64,000 nt of DNA from Clostridiales bacterium (GCA_022787165.1 JALFVL010000041.1:62001-126000), one strand, 5' to 3'; positions 54,495-63,613 are shown, numbered from the stretch's first letter. Numbers and translations: made by a program. Notes: generated by a model not told the origin, from the sequence alone.

Positions 54495-54686
54495 ATGGGA
54501 AAGATTTGTGAGGTTTGCCAGAAGGGCGCCATGAGCGGCCACAACGTCAGCCATTCCAACCGCAAGAGCAATCGCGTTTGGCTGCCGAATACCCAGCGCG
54601 TCCGCGTGACCGTTGGCGGTACCGTTCGCCACATGAACGTCTGCACGCGTTGCCTGCGCAGCGGCAAGGTCGAGCGCGCGCTGTAA
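54495..54686 (+). CDS. rpmB: 50S ribosomal protein L28
   Basis: A 63-residue protein from an ATG after AAGGAGGTG. It starts GKICEVCQKGAMSGHNVSHSNRKSNRVWLPN and ends with CTRCLRSGKVERAL. The CEVC and CTRC pairs make it the zinc-binding (C+) form, which is replaced by zinc-free paralogues under zinc limitation in some bacteria. It is monocistronic, with its own promoter and terminator. Confidence 0.97.
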   Translation: MGKICEVCQKGAMSGHNVSHSNRKSNRVWLPNTQRVRVTVGGTVRHMNVCTRCLRSGKVERAL

Positions 54687-54707
54687 TTTCTCAATCGCGT
54701 CGTTCTG

Positions 54708-54738
54708 AGCGTCTGTCTGAAGAGACAGGCGCTTTTCT
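54708..54738 (+). terminator. Terminator of rpmB
   Basis: AGCGTCTGTCT pairs with AGACAGGCGCT (one G-T pair), followed by TTTCTTTTT. Confidence 0.85.
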
Positions 54739-55006
54739 TTTTCCCTTTCGGTTTTTATCCGTCCGTATGCCCCCATATCCCAAATAGCGCCGGCTCCATC
54801 AGCGGGGTGTTCGTAAGGCAGGGAAACAGGCAAAAGGCGTGACGAAAGTGGTCACGCTCTTTTTCATGCAAGGATAGCCGCTTAGCGGCGCAAGGGATGC
54901 AGCACGGCATACAGTGACGCTCCCAGACGTTCAGGGGGCCGAGCTGTTCGGTTTTGCAGAGCGCACATACGGGTTTAACCCGTATGGAAGTGCGCCATCC
55001 AACGCT
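54739..55006. other. Gene-free stretch with hairpins
   Basis: No convincing coding frame. It contains a terminator-like hairpin GCGTGAC/GTCACGC with TCTTTTT (54837-54864), a short CCGCTTAGCGG palindrome, and a long inverted repeat at 54961-54995. The texture differs from neighbouring intergenic DNA and may be the edge of an acquired segment. Confidence 0.5.
54961..54995. repeat. Long inverted repeat downstream of the phosphatase gene
   Basis: GCGCAC plus ATACGGGTT pairs with AACCCGTAT, then GGAA, then GTGCGC. It forms an almost perfect cruciform or hairpin with a one-base loop, 12 bp past the phosphatase stop. It could be its terminator or an element end; no T-run follows. Confidence 0.6.
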
Positions 55007-55570
55007 CTAAAGCGTATCCAAGACCCTTCTGATATTCTTCTCGTTTGGAATAATGGTGTTGATATCCACTTGCGGATGCTCCTTGACATAATCTATCAGA
55101 AAGTCAAGCAGATTTTCCTTCGTTTTCATATAATCGTCAATAATTGTCTGGTCATCAAAGCCCAACCTCTTCAGTATGATTGCTGATACAACACCTGTCC
55201 TGTCTTTTCCCGCTCCACAGAAAAACAGAACATTGCTTTTTGCACCCATAATCGTTCGAATAATCTCATCCATCTGTTTATCAAGCATCCCCAGGTAAAC
55301 AGCTGCGACTTCCTCGGGTGATTTGGGCGTGTCACCTCCGCCGGTTACCGGCATATGATAAAATGTAAATCCTTCTTCTGTTTCGAGGCGGCAGGGTGTT
55401 TGCTCATATTCCCTCTTTTCCCGTAGGTCTACAATCGTTGTAACCTGGTTTTGAAGCAGCCATTCAACCTCTTCGTCCGTCAGTTTTTCAGGGCAATCAC
55501 TTCTGATGAACCGCCCGTCTCCGGTCGGTAGCAGTCGTGTATTTCGTGTCGATTGCAACAGCGAAGGCAT
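55007..55570 (-). CDS. Tyrosine/dual-specificity protein phosphatase
   Basis: A 187-residue enzyme. The catalytic loop is FFCGAGKDRTGV (C-x5-R with cysteine near residue 118), a form typical of bacterial tyrosine-protein phosphatases of the Y_phosphatase3/IphP type. The region VTTIVDLREKREYEQTPC is the usual N-terminal strand. The ATG follows GAGGAGGAACGC. Base composition is very different from its neighbours: 55081-55140 has 20 G+C of 60 while flanking genes exceed 60%. Horizontal acquisition is likely. Target unknown. Confidence 0.88.
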   Translation of the reverse strand: MPSLLQSTRNTRLLPTGDGRFIRSDCPEKLTDEEVEWLLQNQVTTIVDLREKREYEQTPCRLETEEGFTFYHMPVTGGGDTPKSPEEVAAVYLGMLDKQMDEIIRTIMGAKSNVLFFCGAGKDRTGVVSAIILKRLGFDDQTIIDDYMKTKENLLDFLIDYVKEHPQVDINTIIPNEKNIRRVLDTL

Positions 55571-55641
55571 ATGCGTTCCTCCTCAAAATCCGAATTGCAT
55601 ATCTTTTTGGCACCATACTATCACAGAACGGAAGTAAGCGC

Positions 55642-55681
55642 AAGAACGGCCACAGCAGTTCGGACTGCTGTGGCCATTCTT
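55642..55681. repeat. Strong 18-bp inverted repeat
   Basis: AAGAACGGCCACAGCAGT and ACTGCTGTGGCCATTCTT pair with one mismatch around TCGG. It separates the low-GC phosphatase gene from GC-rich DNA. It could terminate the small gene at 55817-55975, although its T-run is poor. Confidence 0.7.
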
Positions 55682-55816
55682 GCAGACGCCCGCCTTTGCA
55701 GCCCGGCGCTTTTGGTCTCTTACCGTTTTCCGCTCAACAGCCGAAGCAGTCCGCGCAGAAAGCGCGGCGCCCGGACGCACACCATCCTGATCGCCAATGT
55801 CCGCTTCCCTCCCCCT

Positions 55817-55975
55817 TCATCGCAGCAGCAGGAATCCCGCCACGGCCAGCGCCAGACCCAACGCGATCAGAAACAACCTCGCCGGGAGGCAAACAAAAAT
55901 CAGCAGCACGCCTGCGAGTACGAGGAGAACGCCCGCAAGCCGCTTCCCCTGCCATCCGCATCTGCTCACGCACAT
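55817..55975 (-). CDS. Small membrane protein
   Basis: A 52-residue ORF from an ATG after GGAGGGGGG. It has two hydrophobic segments (RLAGVLLVLAGVLLIFVCLP and LFLIALGLALAVAGFLLL) joined by a short AR turn. Similar tiny two-helix proteins are common in Clostridia but have no assigned function. An in-frame upstream start at 56023 lacks a ribosome site. It lies downstream of the PrsA-like gene and its terminator. Confidence 0.6.
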   Translation of the reverse strand: MCVSRCGWQGKRLAGVLLVLAGVLLIFVCLPARLFLIALGLALAVAGFLLLR

Positions 55976-56023
55976 TTCCCCCCTCCCACGCATCCTATGC
56001 CATTGCCCGCGCTTTCTTGCCAA

Positions 56024-56053
56024 AAGAAAGAACCCGGGCTTGCCGCCCGGGCT
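56024..56053 (-). terminator. Terminator of the PrsA/PpiC-like lipoprotein gene
   Basis: On the minus strand GCCCGGG and CCCGGGC form a 7-bp GC-only stem followed by TTCTTTCTTTT. Confidence 0.8.
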
Positions 56054-56071
56054 CCTGTAAACACCCGTCGT

Positions 56072-57565
56072 TTACTTCATGACCTTCGGATAGGTCTTGA
56101 CATCGGCCTCGGAAACCCACTGCGTGATCGCTGCGTCATAGGCCGCGTCCTGCGCGTCTGTGAGCATTTCGTCGTGGATATCGTTCTTGATCTCGTCGGT
56201 ATACTCAACCTCACCCTCAGCCACGTCCGTCGCATACTGGAGGATGTGGTAGCCGTAGCTGGTCTTGACGAGCTCCGTGCTCACGTCGCCAACCTGCTCA
56301 AGCGCCATCGCCGCATCCTGGAAGCTCTGCTCGTAGAGGGAGAGGCCCTCGCAGACCAGGTAGCCGCGGCTCTTGTTCGGCTCGGAATTCATGCCGGTAT
56401 CCTCGCCATAGGTCTCAATCAGCGTGTCAAAGTCCTCACCGGCGAGCGCCTTGTCAAGCGCCTCCTGAGCGGTCGCCTCGATCTCCGCGTAAGCCGCCAG
56501 CGTGGTCTCCTCCAGCTTCGCCTGGGAATCGGTCAGCGTCTCCTGCGCGGAGGCAATCTGCTCCTTCAGCGCTTCGACCTGCGCGTTGTAGCTGGCAAGC
56601 GCCTCCTCGTCATAGGCGGAGGTATCCTCGGCGCTCAGCTCGTCGAGCTGGCTCTGCGCGTCGTCGATCGTCGACTGCGCCGTGCTGACCGCGCTGTTCA
56701 GCTCGCTGATCTCGCTGCTCTTCTCGTCAGAAATCTTGACCAGCAGGTTCTTCACGCCGCGGTAACCCGCCGGGACGTAGTAGCAATCCGTACCATTGTT
56801 CATGTACTGCGCATACAGCGCCGGATTCGCGTCAAAGCTCTCCTTCTGCGAAGCGACGCGGCTGTCAAACTCCGCCTTCACCTCGTCGTCGGAAACTGCG
56901 ACATCCTTGGTCGCATATTCCTTAAGCAGATCCTGCTGAACGCTGAACGTCTGGCTCTGCACGAAGTAATCACGGGAATAACCCGCCGCATTCAGATCCT
57001 TCTCGAGCATCTCGTCAAGCTCAGCGTTGGTGATCGTCGCGACAGGCTCGGCAGTTACCTGCGCCTCAGCAGGCGTGGCCTCGTCCGGCGTGGCGGCGGC
57101 GACAAGCGCCTCTTCCTGCAGACGGGCAGCTTCCTCCTCGACGGTCTCCAGATCCGGGTAGTTCTGATAGCGCATCAGCATCTTGTAGAAGGAAATCATG
57201 CTGTCCGCGTAGGACTCCACCTCGGAAGTATCCTCCTCGCCGAGCGGATCAAAGCCGAGCTCGACCAGCTTGTCGGCGACGACCTGGCTCTCGATGAGCT
57301 GCTCAAGCGCAGACTCCCCGTAGCTCTCCAGATCCTCCTCGGTGAGCTCCATCGTATAACCGAAATACTGCTGCATGTACTGCTGATAGTAGCTCGCCAG
57401 ATAGTCGCGCGCGGCGAGCCACTCTGCCTTGGTGATCTCGGTATCGTTGACCTTCGCCACAACCTGCGCGCCATCGAGCGCCTCGTCATATCCGATCAGG
57501 TTGCAGCCGGAGAGCATCACAACCGCCAGCGCGAGCATGGCGATCAGTGCAATTCCCTTTTTCAT
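56072..57565 (-). CDS. PrsA/PpiC-like lipoprotein foldase with coiled-coil insertion
   Basis: A 497-residue exported lipoprotein. The signal peptide ends in the lipobox LSGC (C21). A SurA-N-like chaperone region follows (residues ~25-130: VVAKVNDTEITKAEWLAARDYL), then a second helical region. The parvulin-like domain starts at GYRGVKNLLVKIS (near 270) but is interrupted by about 75 residues of coiled coil (SELNSAVSTAQSTIDDAQSQ...). It resumes at LAGEDFDTLIETYGEDTG and ends with VKTSYGYHILQYAT. It should help fold secreted proteins outside the membrane. Confidence 0.88.
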   Translation of the reverse strand: MKKGIALIAMLALAVVMLSGCNLIGYDEALDGAQVVAKVNDTEITKAEWLAARDYLASYYQQYMQQYFGYTMELTEEDLESYGESALEQLIESQVVADKLVELGFDPLGEEDTSEVESYADSMISFYKMLMRYQNYPDLETVEEEAARLQEEALVAAATPDEATPAEAQVTAEPVATITNAELDEMLEKDLNAAGYSRDYFVQSQTFSVQQDLLKEYATKDVAVSDDEVKAEFDSRVASQKESFDANPALYAQYMNNGTDCYYVPAGYRGVKNLLVKISDEKSSEISELNSAVSTAQSTIDDAQSQLDELSAEDTSAYDEEALASYNAQVEALKEQIASAQETLTDSQAKLEETTLAAYAEIEATAQEALDKALAGEDFDTLIETYGEDTGMNSEPNKSRGYLVCEGLSLYEQSFQDAAMALEQVGDVSTELVKTSYGYHILQYATDVAEGEVEYTDEIKNDIHDEMLTDAQDAAYDAAITQWVSEADVKTYPKVMK

Positions 57566-57611
57566 CGTCTTGTTCTCTTCCTTTCAGCCTCGTCTCGGCA
57601 ATATACGATTC

Positions 57612-57640
57612 ATTATAATAAGTGCGCGAAGAATTGTCAA
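57612..57640 (-). promoter_or_regulatory. Consensus promoter of the PrsA-like gene
   Basis: On the minus strand TTGACA (57635-57640), exactly 17 bp, TATAAT (57612-57617), 46 bp before the ATG. A perfect match to the housekeeping consensus. Confidence 0.85.
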
Positions 57641-57732
57641 GCCGTGCCTGCGTTCTTCTGCATGTCTCGGCTCTTTTTCCCGGAAAATCGCGCCTGGTTT
57701 CACGCGCAGGACAGCAATTCGCCCGTAGGCGC

Positions 57733-59046
57733 TCATTCTCCATGGACAGCAATGCCGAAGTAGCGCGAAAGCGTGCTGTTGGGCCATTCGCCGGGAGAAT
57801 CGGCGAGCACAATGTCCATCGTAAAGCGCGACCGGGCGGGTATGCCCGACACGGCAACCTCCGTTTCGCCCGCCTGCGCGGCGGTCTCGATGCGAGAGAG
57901 CTGCGCTGCCCACGCCGCCTCATGCGCGGCGGTATCGCGCATCGCGACAGCGCCGGACACGAAGCAGACAGACAGCATCAGCGCCATCGCCGGCGCCAGC
58001 CCCTTTACGCTCCTTGCCAGCCAGTCATCGAGCAGCGTCAGCGCGGCGGACAGCGCAAGCACCGTCACAGCAGTAAACGACCTGTCTGAAATCTGCGGCG
58101 AAGCCACCAGCGCATAGGCGCTCAGCAGCGCGCAGAGCGCCAGCAGCGCGGCCCGCTCGCCGCGCATTGCGATCCCCCTCCGTCGCCCGAGGAAAAACAA
58201 CAGCGCCGCACACACCAGTGGAACGCCCGCATAGCGGATCAGGCACCAGGTCACCACCAGCGCCCTGTACAGCAGCTGCGCAAAGAGCCCGCGCGACACC
58301 TCTGCGGAAGGCCGCGCGAAGTTCCCCGGCGCCAGCAGCATCAGCATCACGCCAGCCAGCTCCGCGCCCAGCGCCGCCACCCGCCATGCGCGCACGCTTT
58401 TCCCTCTGCGCATATCCAGCAGAAGCAAAAGCCCCATGACGACCAGCACGCCGCATGCCGTGTTCTCGTTCGTCCAGCCCGCCAGAAAGCAGAGCGGCAG
58501 CGCGAGCGCTCCCCGCCGCCAGCCACCGTCAAAGAAGCCGCCCTCACGCTCGCTTTTGGCAATCAGCAGCGGAAGCAGCGCGAGCACCGTGCCGAAGAGA
58601 TAGTTGCAGGCGCCGTCGAGCCAGAGAAACACCGTCGCAAAAAACGGCACGAACACGAGCAGCTCCGTCTGCGCCGCCAGCAGCAGCGCGGCACTGTGAG
58701 GCTGTTTCCTCCTCCCTGCCAGGGAGAGGAGCTCCAGCAACAGCAGCACATACATCGCCGCATTCACGACGTTGAACACCGGTTTGCCCCAGTACAGGAA
58801 GAGCTGCGCCAGCGCATGGACGACGCTGCGCCCGCCCCAGAGCCTGTAATGGGCCGCCTGGGAGCGCAGGATGTCGCCAAGTCCGCTCAGGCGCTCGCCC
58901 GTGCTCCAGCTGAAGCTGTAATCGTAGTCGTCCATCATCAGCGGCGTTTGCGCATTGAGCGCCAGCATCAGCGCAAAGCTCAGCACCAGGCAGCATAAAA
59001 ACAGGACGCGCTCTCTGCTCGCGTCCCTCATCGCTCGGTTATGCAT
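57733..59046 (-). CDS. DUF6056 family polytopic membrane protein
   Basis: About 437 residues from an ATG 9 nt after GGAGG, overlapping the upstream stop by 8 nt. About ten or eleven membrane segments are visible. The early motif MMDDYDYSFSW (near residue 38), followed by GGRSVVHALAQLFLYWGKPVFNVVNAAMYV, is typical of DUF6056, a family with a GT-C-like layout. A role in transferring sugars to surface polymers is plausible but unproven. Last gene of the dnaB-topB unit. Confidence 0.78.
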   Translation of the reverse strand: MHNRAMRDASRERVLFLCCLVLSFALMLALNAQTPLMMDDYDYSFSWSTGERLSGLGDILRSQAAHYRLWGGRSVVHALAQLFLYWGKPVFNVVNAAMYVLLLLELLSLAGRRKQPHSAALLLAAQTELLVFVPFFATVFLWLDGACNYLFGTVLALLPLLIAKSEREGGFFDGGWRRGALALPLCFLAGWTNENTACGVLVVMGLLLLLDMRRGKSVRAWRVAALGAELAGVMLMLLAPGNFARPSAEVSRGLFAQLLYRALVVTWCLIRYAGVPLVCAALLFFLGRRRGIAMRGERAALLALCALLSAYALVASPQISDRSFTAVTVLALSAALTLLDDWLARSVKGLAPAMALMLSVCFVSGAVAMRDTAAHEAAWAAQLSRIETAAQAGETEVAVSGIPARSRFTMDIVLADSPGEWPNSTLSRYFGIAVHGE

Positions 59047-59554
59047 GGTCCGCTTCCTCCGCCCCCTCCGCGCGCAGCGGCTGCAGGTCAAGCACATAGT
59101 TGCCGTGGCTGGTCAGCGCCACGTCCTTTCCGACCAAGGCCGCAGGGCTTTCCTTAGCGCAGTCATACAGATACCGCTGCTCGCCCTCCTCGGAGAGATC
59201 CTCGTAGATGTTGAGGATCAGCTCATTGAACCAGACGCCGTCCCTGAAGACGCGATCCTCTCCCAAACGGACAACGGTCCCTGCCGTGCGCCTCGTCAGC
59301 CCGCTCGTCACATCGCTTAAATACCGCGCGTAGCGCAGGCACGGTGAGACGAACAGATCCCAAAGCAGAATCATCACGCCGCCGCAGAGGATGACCGCCG
59401 CCATGCACAGCGGCTCTATGCGCGCGCAAAAGGCCGCCACCGCAAGCGCGGCAAACGGCAGGGCTGCCAGCAGCATGAAGCAAAGCTCACGGCCCGTCTT
59501 TTTCCTGTTCTGCTCAATATCCAGCTGCGTATACATCATGTCCGAATCCCTCAT
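59039..59554 (-). CDS. Small membrane protein of unknown function
   Basis: A 171-residue protein with two membrane helices (~25-43 and ~48-70), followed by a cytoplasmic beta-rich region (RRTAGTVVRLGEDRVFRDGVWFNELILNIYED). Its ATG overlaps the topB stop (ATGA), giving translational coupling. An ATG five codons later, with GAGGGA 7 nt before it, is an alternative start. No family is recognised. Confidence 0.65.
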   Translation of the reverse strand: MRDSDMMYTQLDIEQNRKKTGRELCFMLLAALPFAALAVAAFCARIEPLCMAAVILCGGVMILLWDLFVSPCLRYARYLSDVTSGLTRRTAGTVVRLGEDRVFRDGVWFNELILNIYEDLSEEGEQRYLYDCAKESPAALVGKDVALTSHGNYVLDLQPLRAEGAEEADHA

Positions 59555-61650
59555 TCCCTGGGAAGCGGCACAAAGCGAACGCTTCCATGGTCGTCATAAT
59601 AAATGGTTCCCGTCGAGCCGCGCACCTCGCGCCTTTTCGCGCAGAGCAGAAAGAGCTTCGCATTCAGCTCCGGCCCGCCTCTTCGCACGAGTGCGTCCTT
59701 CCAGACCGTGTAGGTGCATCCGTCCCGATATCGCGTGCAGTAGAATGACTTTGAATTTTCGGCCACCTTGCCCTTCGAGCACAGCGGACAGGCCAGCCCG
59801 AGATCTCGCGGCTTTTTGGCGCGGCCGCGGGTCTCTTCCTGCGCAAAGGCGACGTCGGGCGCCTCCTTCGCCTGGGCAACCAAGAACGCCGCCAGCCGCG
59901 CGATGCCCTCGCGGAAGCGCTGCTCGCCGTCCTTGCCCCGGGCGATCTCCGCAAGCGCGCGCTCCCAGCGCCCCGTCGTCTCCGGCGAGGCGATCTCCGG
60001 CGGCACCGCTTCGATCAGATGGATACCCTTTTCCGTCGCGATCAGGTTTTTTCCGCTCCGGCGGACATAGCCAACCTCGATCAGCCGCTCGATGATGGCC
60101 GCCCGCGTCGCGGGCGTGCCCAGCGCGCAGTCCTTCATCTCTTCACGGAGCGCCTCATCCCCGATCTGCCGGCCCGCATGCTCCATTTCCGAGAGGATTG
60201 AGGCGTCACTATGCTCCTTGGGGGCTTTTGTCTGCTCCTGCTTTACACCCGCGGCGCGGCAAAGGCGCAAGTCGCCCTGCGCAAGCGCGGGCAGGCTCTG
60301 CTCCTCCTCGTCCTTCGTGCGGCGCTTTTCGCGCATCCCGCGGTAAACGGCCTTCCAGCCCTCCTGCGTGACCGCCTTGCCCGTGCTCAGAAAGCGATCC
60401 TCCGTGCCCTCCGTGCAGACCGCCGTGACAGCGCGCAGCGCGTCGTATTCGGTATTCGGATAAAACGCCGCCGCCAACCGCCGCGCCACGAGGTCGTAGA
60501 GCTTTGCCTCGTCCGCCGTCAGCGAAAGGCCCGATGCGCGCCTGCCCGTCGGAATGATCGCGTGGTGATCGGTCAGCTTCGCGTCGTCAAATACGCGCGG
60601 CGTCAGCGTGACGCCAAAGGCAAGGGCCTGCCGCCCGATCTCCTCAAGCTCCCCCTCATAGCTGCCCAGCGTCTTTTGCACCTTGCCCAGCATGTCGTGG
60701 GAGAGATAGCGGCTGTCCGTCCTCGGGTAGGTCAGCAGCTTGTGCTGCTCATAGAGCTTCTGCGCGGTGGCCAATGTCTTCTTTGCCGTGAAGCCGAACT
60801 GCGCGTTGGCCTCCCGCTGCAGCGTCGTCAGATCGTAGAGCAGCGGGGGACGCTCCGTCTTGTGCTCTCTGGCCGCCTCGACAACCTTTCCCTCCCGGCC
60901 CTTGACCCGCGCGGCGACAGCCTGCGCCTGCTCGCCTGAATCGATTCTCTTTTCGCCTTTTGCGTTGATCCAGACGCCCTTGTAATCGCCAAAGTCCGCG
61001 CGGACGGTGAAGTACGTCTCCGGAACGAAGCTGTCGATCTCCCTGCGGCGCTTCACGAGCATGCTCAGCGTCGGCGTCTGCACACGGCCAACCGACAGCA
61101 GCACGCCGTAGCGCAGTGTGTAGGCGCGCGTCGCGTTCATGCCGATGAGCCAGTCCGCGTCCGCCCGGCAGCGGGCGCTGTGATAGAGCGCGTCGTACTG
61201 TGATGCGGGCTTCAGGCTGTCAAAGCCTGCGCGGATGGCTTCGTCCGTCATGGACGAGATCCACAGCCGCCTGACGGGCTTGCGGCAGCCCGCCTGCTCA
61301 TAGATATAGCGAAAGATCAGCTCGCCCTCCCGCCCTGAGTCCGTCGCGCAGACGATCTCCTCCGTCTGCGCGTCATTCATGAGCTTTTTGATGATGAGAA
61401 ACTGGCTTCTCGTCTTTTTGATGACCTTGGTCTCCATCCTCTGCGGGAGAATCGGCAGATCGTCCGCGTTCCATCTCGTATAGCGCGCGTCAAGCTCCTG
61501 CGGCTCCTTGAGCGTCACCAGATGCCCCAGCGCCCAGGTCACGACATAGCCGCCGCCCGTCAGGCAGCCCTCTCCCTTCGCGCCTGCGCCCAGCACCCGC
61601 GCGATGTCCCGCGCGACGGAGGGCTTCTCCGCGACAACCAGCGTTTGCAT
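59551..61650 (-). CDS. topB: DNA topoisomerase III
   Basis: A 699-residue type IA topoisomerase. The Toprim domain opens the protein (VAEKPSVARDIARVLGA) with CATDSGREGELIFRY as its second acidic motif. SVGRVQTPTLSMLV leads to the active-site tyrosine in LLTYPRTDSRYLS (near residue 300). A C-terminal zinc-ribbon-like region (CPLCSKGKVAENSKSFYCTRYRDGC) is present. It decatenates DNA. It starts 8 bp after dnaB, so replication helicase and topoisomerase are made from one message. Confidence 0.96.
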   Translation of the reverse strand: MQTLVVAEKPSVARDIARVLGAGAKGEGCLTGGGYVVTWALGHLVTLKEPQELDARYTRWNADDLPILPQRMETKVIKKTRSQFLIIKKLMNDAQTEEIVCATDSGREGELIFRYIYEQAGCRKPVRRLWISSMTDEAIRAGFDSLKPASQYDALYHSARCRADADWLIGMNATRAYTLRYGVLLSVGRVQTPTLSMLVKRRREIDSFVPETYFTVRADFGDYKGVWINAKGEKRIDSGEQAQAVAARVKGREGKVVEAAREHKTERPPLLYDLTTLQREANAQFGFTAKKTLATAQKLYEQHKLLTYPRTDSRYLSHDMLGKVQKTLGSYEGELEEIGRQALAFGVTLTPRVFDDAKLTDHHAIIPTGRRASGLSLTADEAKLYDLVARRLAAAFYPNTEYDALRAVTAVCTEGTEDRFLSTGKAVTQEGWKAVYRGMREKRRTKDEEEQSLPALAQGDLRLCRAAGVKQEQTKAPKEHSDASILSEMEHAGRQIGDEALREEMKDCALGTPATRAAIIERLIEVGYVRRSGKNLIATEKGIHLIEAVPPEIASPETTGRWERALAEIARGKDGEQRFREGIARLAAFLVAQAKEAPDVAFAQEETRGRAKKPRDLGLACPLCSKGKVAENSKSFYCTRYRDGCTYTVWKDALVRRGGPELNAKLFLLCAKRREVRGSTGTIYYDDHGSVRFVPLPRE

Positions 61651-61658
61651 CCTTCACC

Positions 61659-62999
61659 TCAGGCGCCCTGGGCCTGCTGCAGGCTGGCAAAGCGCGTATA
61701 CTGTCCGAGCCAGGCGAGCTTCACGGTGCCCAGTGGGCCGTTGCGCTGCTTGGCGACGATGACCTCCGCGATGTTCTTGTCCTCCGTGTTGGGGTCGTAG
61801 TATTCCTCGCGGTGCAGAAACATGATGACGTCCGCGTCCTGCTCGATTGCGCCAGAATCACGCAGATCGGAGAGAATCGGACGCTTGTCGCTGCGCTGTG
61901 CGCCAGCGCGCGAAAGCTGCGCCAGCGCTACCAGCGGCACGTTGAGCTCCTTGGCGATCGACTTGAGGTTGCGCGAAATCTCGCTGACCTCGTTCTGCCG
62001 GTTCTCGACGTGGCCGTCCGCGCTCATCAGCTGGAGGTAGTCGACGATCACCAGATCCAGCCCGCGCTCCATCTTGAGCCTGCGGCAGCGGGAGCGCAGC
62101 TGCGAGGGCGTAATGCCCGAGGTGTCGTCCATGTAGATGTTCGAGGCCGCCAGCGGGCCCAGCGTCGAGGCGAGCGACAACCAGTCCTCGTCGCGGATGG
62201 TGCCGTGACGGACGGATTGCATATCCACCCGGGCGTCCGAGCAGAGCAGGCGCATCGCAAGCTGGTCGTTGGGCATCTCCAGCGAGAAATAGGCCACCGA
62301 GCGGCCCGCGTGCATGCCTGCGTAGCCCGCGATATTCAGCCCGAAGGCCGATTTGCCCATCGACGGGCGCGCGCCGACGATCACCAGCTCGCCGCCGTGC
62401 AGGCCCGTGAGCAGGTTGTCCAGATCCACAAAGCCCATCGGCACGCCGTCGATGCTGCCCTTGAGCTCGACGAGCTTCTCGATGCGCATGTAGGTGTCGG
62501 GCAGGACGTCGCCAATGTGCTTGAGCGTCGAGCCCTCGTGGCGGCGCATGATGATGTCAAAGATCGACTTTTCCGCCGTGCCCAGGATGTCGGCGATTGG
62601 ATCGGTCTGCGCATAGCAGGAGGCCGAAATGTCGCCCGTCGCCTTGATCATCCGGCGCAGCGTCGCCTTTTCGTCGACGATCTGCAGGTAGGCGCGCGCA
62701 TTGACCGTCGATGCCACGCACTGGGACAGCTCGACCAGATATCCGGAGCCACCCACGCCCTCCAGCGTCCCGCGCCGCGTCAGCTCGTCGTCCACCGTCA
62801 CCAGGTCGATCGGCATGCCCTGCGCATTCAGCGCGTGCATCGCGTCGAAGATCTCCCTGTGCGCCGGCTGATAGAAGTCGTCCGCCGTCAGCATTTCAAA
62901 GGCCAGGCTCAGTGCCTCTCTGTCCTGCATCATGCAACCGAGCACGCTCCGTTCCGCGTCCGCGTTGTTGGGCGGCACACGCATGATGGGTTCGTCCAA
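61659..62999 (-). CDS. dnaB: Replicative DNA helicase DnaB
   Basis: About 446 residues from a TTG start placed 8 nt after GGAGG; the next ATG (MRVPPNN, 62984) is too far from that site. The N-terminal domain (PPNNADAERSVLGCMMQDREAL) binds primase/DnaG. The RecA-like domain has Walker A GARPSMGKSAFGLN (near residue 210), then YFSLEMPNDQLAMRLL, DLVIVDYLQLM (Walker B) and a C-terminal arginine-finger region. It unwinds the replication fork. It follows rplI as in many Bacillota. Confidence 0.96.
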   Translation of the reverse strand: MDEPIMRVPPNNADAERSVLGCMMQDREALSLAFEMLTADDFYQPAHREIFDAMHALNAQGMPIDLVTVDDELTRRGTLEGVGGSGYLVELSQCVASTVNARAYLQIVDEKATLRRMIKATGDISASCYAQTDPIADILGTAEKSIFDIIMRRHEGSTLKHIGDVLPDTYMRIEKLVELKGSIDGVPMGFVDLDNLLTGLHGGELVIVGARPSMGKSAFGLNIAGYAGMHAGRSVAYFSLEMPNDQLAMRLLCSDARVDMQSVRHGTIRDEDWLSLASTLGPLAASNIYMDDTSGITPSQLRSRCRRLKMERGLDLVIVDYLQLMSADGHVENRQNEVSEISRNLKSIAKELNVPLVALAQLSRAGAQRSDKRPILSDLRDSGAIEQDADVIMFLHREEYYDPNTEDKNIAEVIVAKQRNGPLGTVKLAWLGQYTRFASLQQAQGA

Positions 63000-63099
63000 G
63001 CGTCCTTCCTCCTTCTCCCGGCGAGCGGTTTTGTTTTTCGAATGAATGGGCGCGAGGCATCCTCCCCGCGCCAAAGCACGCTTTACAGCGCCCTCAGCC

Positions 63100-63552
63100 T
63101 CAGCCCTGCGCGGCGACCTCCACGCGCGCCGTCATCTCCGCAGTGATGCCAGCGTAGAGCCAGACGCTGACGGTGAAATCGCCCGCGTTGCGGATGTTGG
63201 CCACCTCGATGCGCCGCTTCTCGACCTTGACGCCGTACTGCGCCTCCAGCGCCGCGGCGATCTCCTGGGAGGTCACGGAGCCGTAGAGCCTGCCGCCCTC
63301 CGCGCCGCGCGCGCTGATGCGGATGATCTTGCCCGCGAGCTGCTTCGCCTTCTCCTGCGCCTGCGCGCGCTCGACGTCCTCGCGATGCTTCTTCGCGGAT
63401 TTCGCGTTTTCAATCGCGTTAAGGTTCGCCGCGCTCGCCTCGCGCGCCAGCCCCTTGGGGAAGAGGAAATTGCGCGCGTAGCCGTCCGAGGCCTCGATAA
63501 TCTGGTCCTTTTTGCCGGTTCCCTTGATGTCCTTGAGCAGAATCACTTTCAT
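63100..63552 (-). CDS. rplI: 50S ribosomal protein L9
   Basis: A 150-residue protein from an ATG after AGGAGGATATCGTC. The N-terminal rRNA-binding domain [17 protein letters not shown] and the family signature [16 protein letters not shown] (near residues 24-40) are intact. A long connecting helix and the C-terminal domain ([15 protein letters not shown]) follow. It lies between the DUF2232 gene and dnaB. Confidence 0.97.
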   Translation of the reverse strand: MKVILLKDIKGTGKKDQIIEASDGYARNFLFPKGLAREASAANLNAIENAKSAKKHREDVERAQAQEKAKQLAGKIIRISARGAEGGRLYGSVTSQEIAAALEAQYGVKVEKRRIEVANIRNAGDFTVSVWLYAGITAEMTARVEVAAQG

Positions 63553-63613
63553 GACGATATCCTCCTGAATGATCAACCGAAATTTCGGTGTTGTTCTCTT
63601 CCGTATCCGCGCC

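Noticed and set aside
54961-54995. Inverted repeat as a phage or integron attachment site
   Set aside because: There is no integrase, no tRNA gene and no direct-repeat partner in the window. A terminator or cassette-edge role is simpler.
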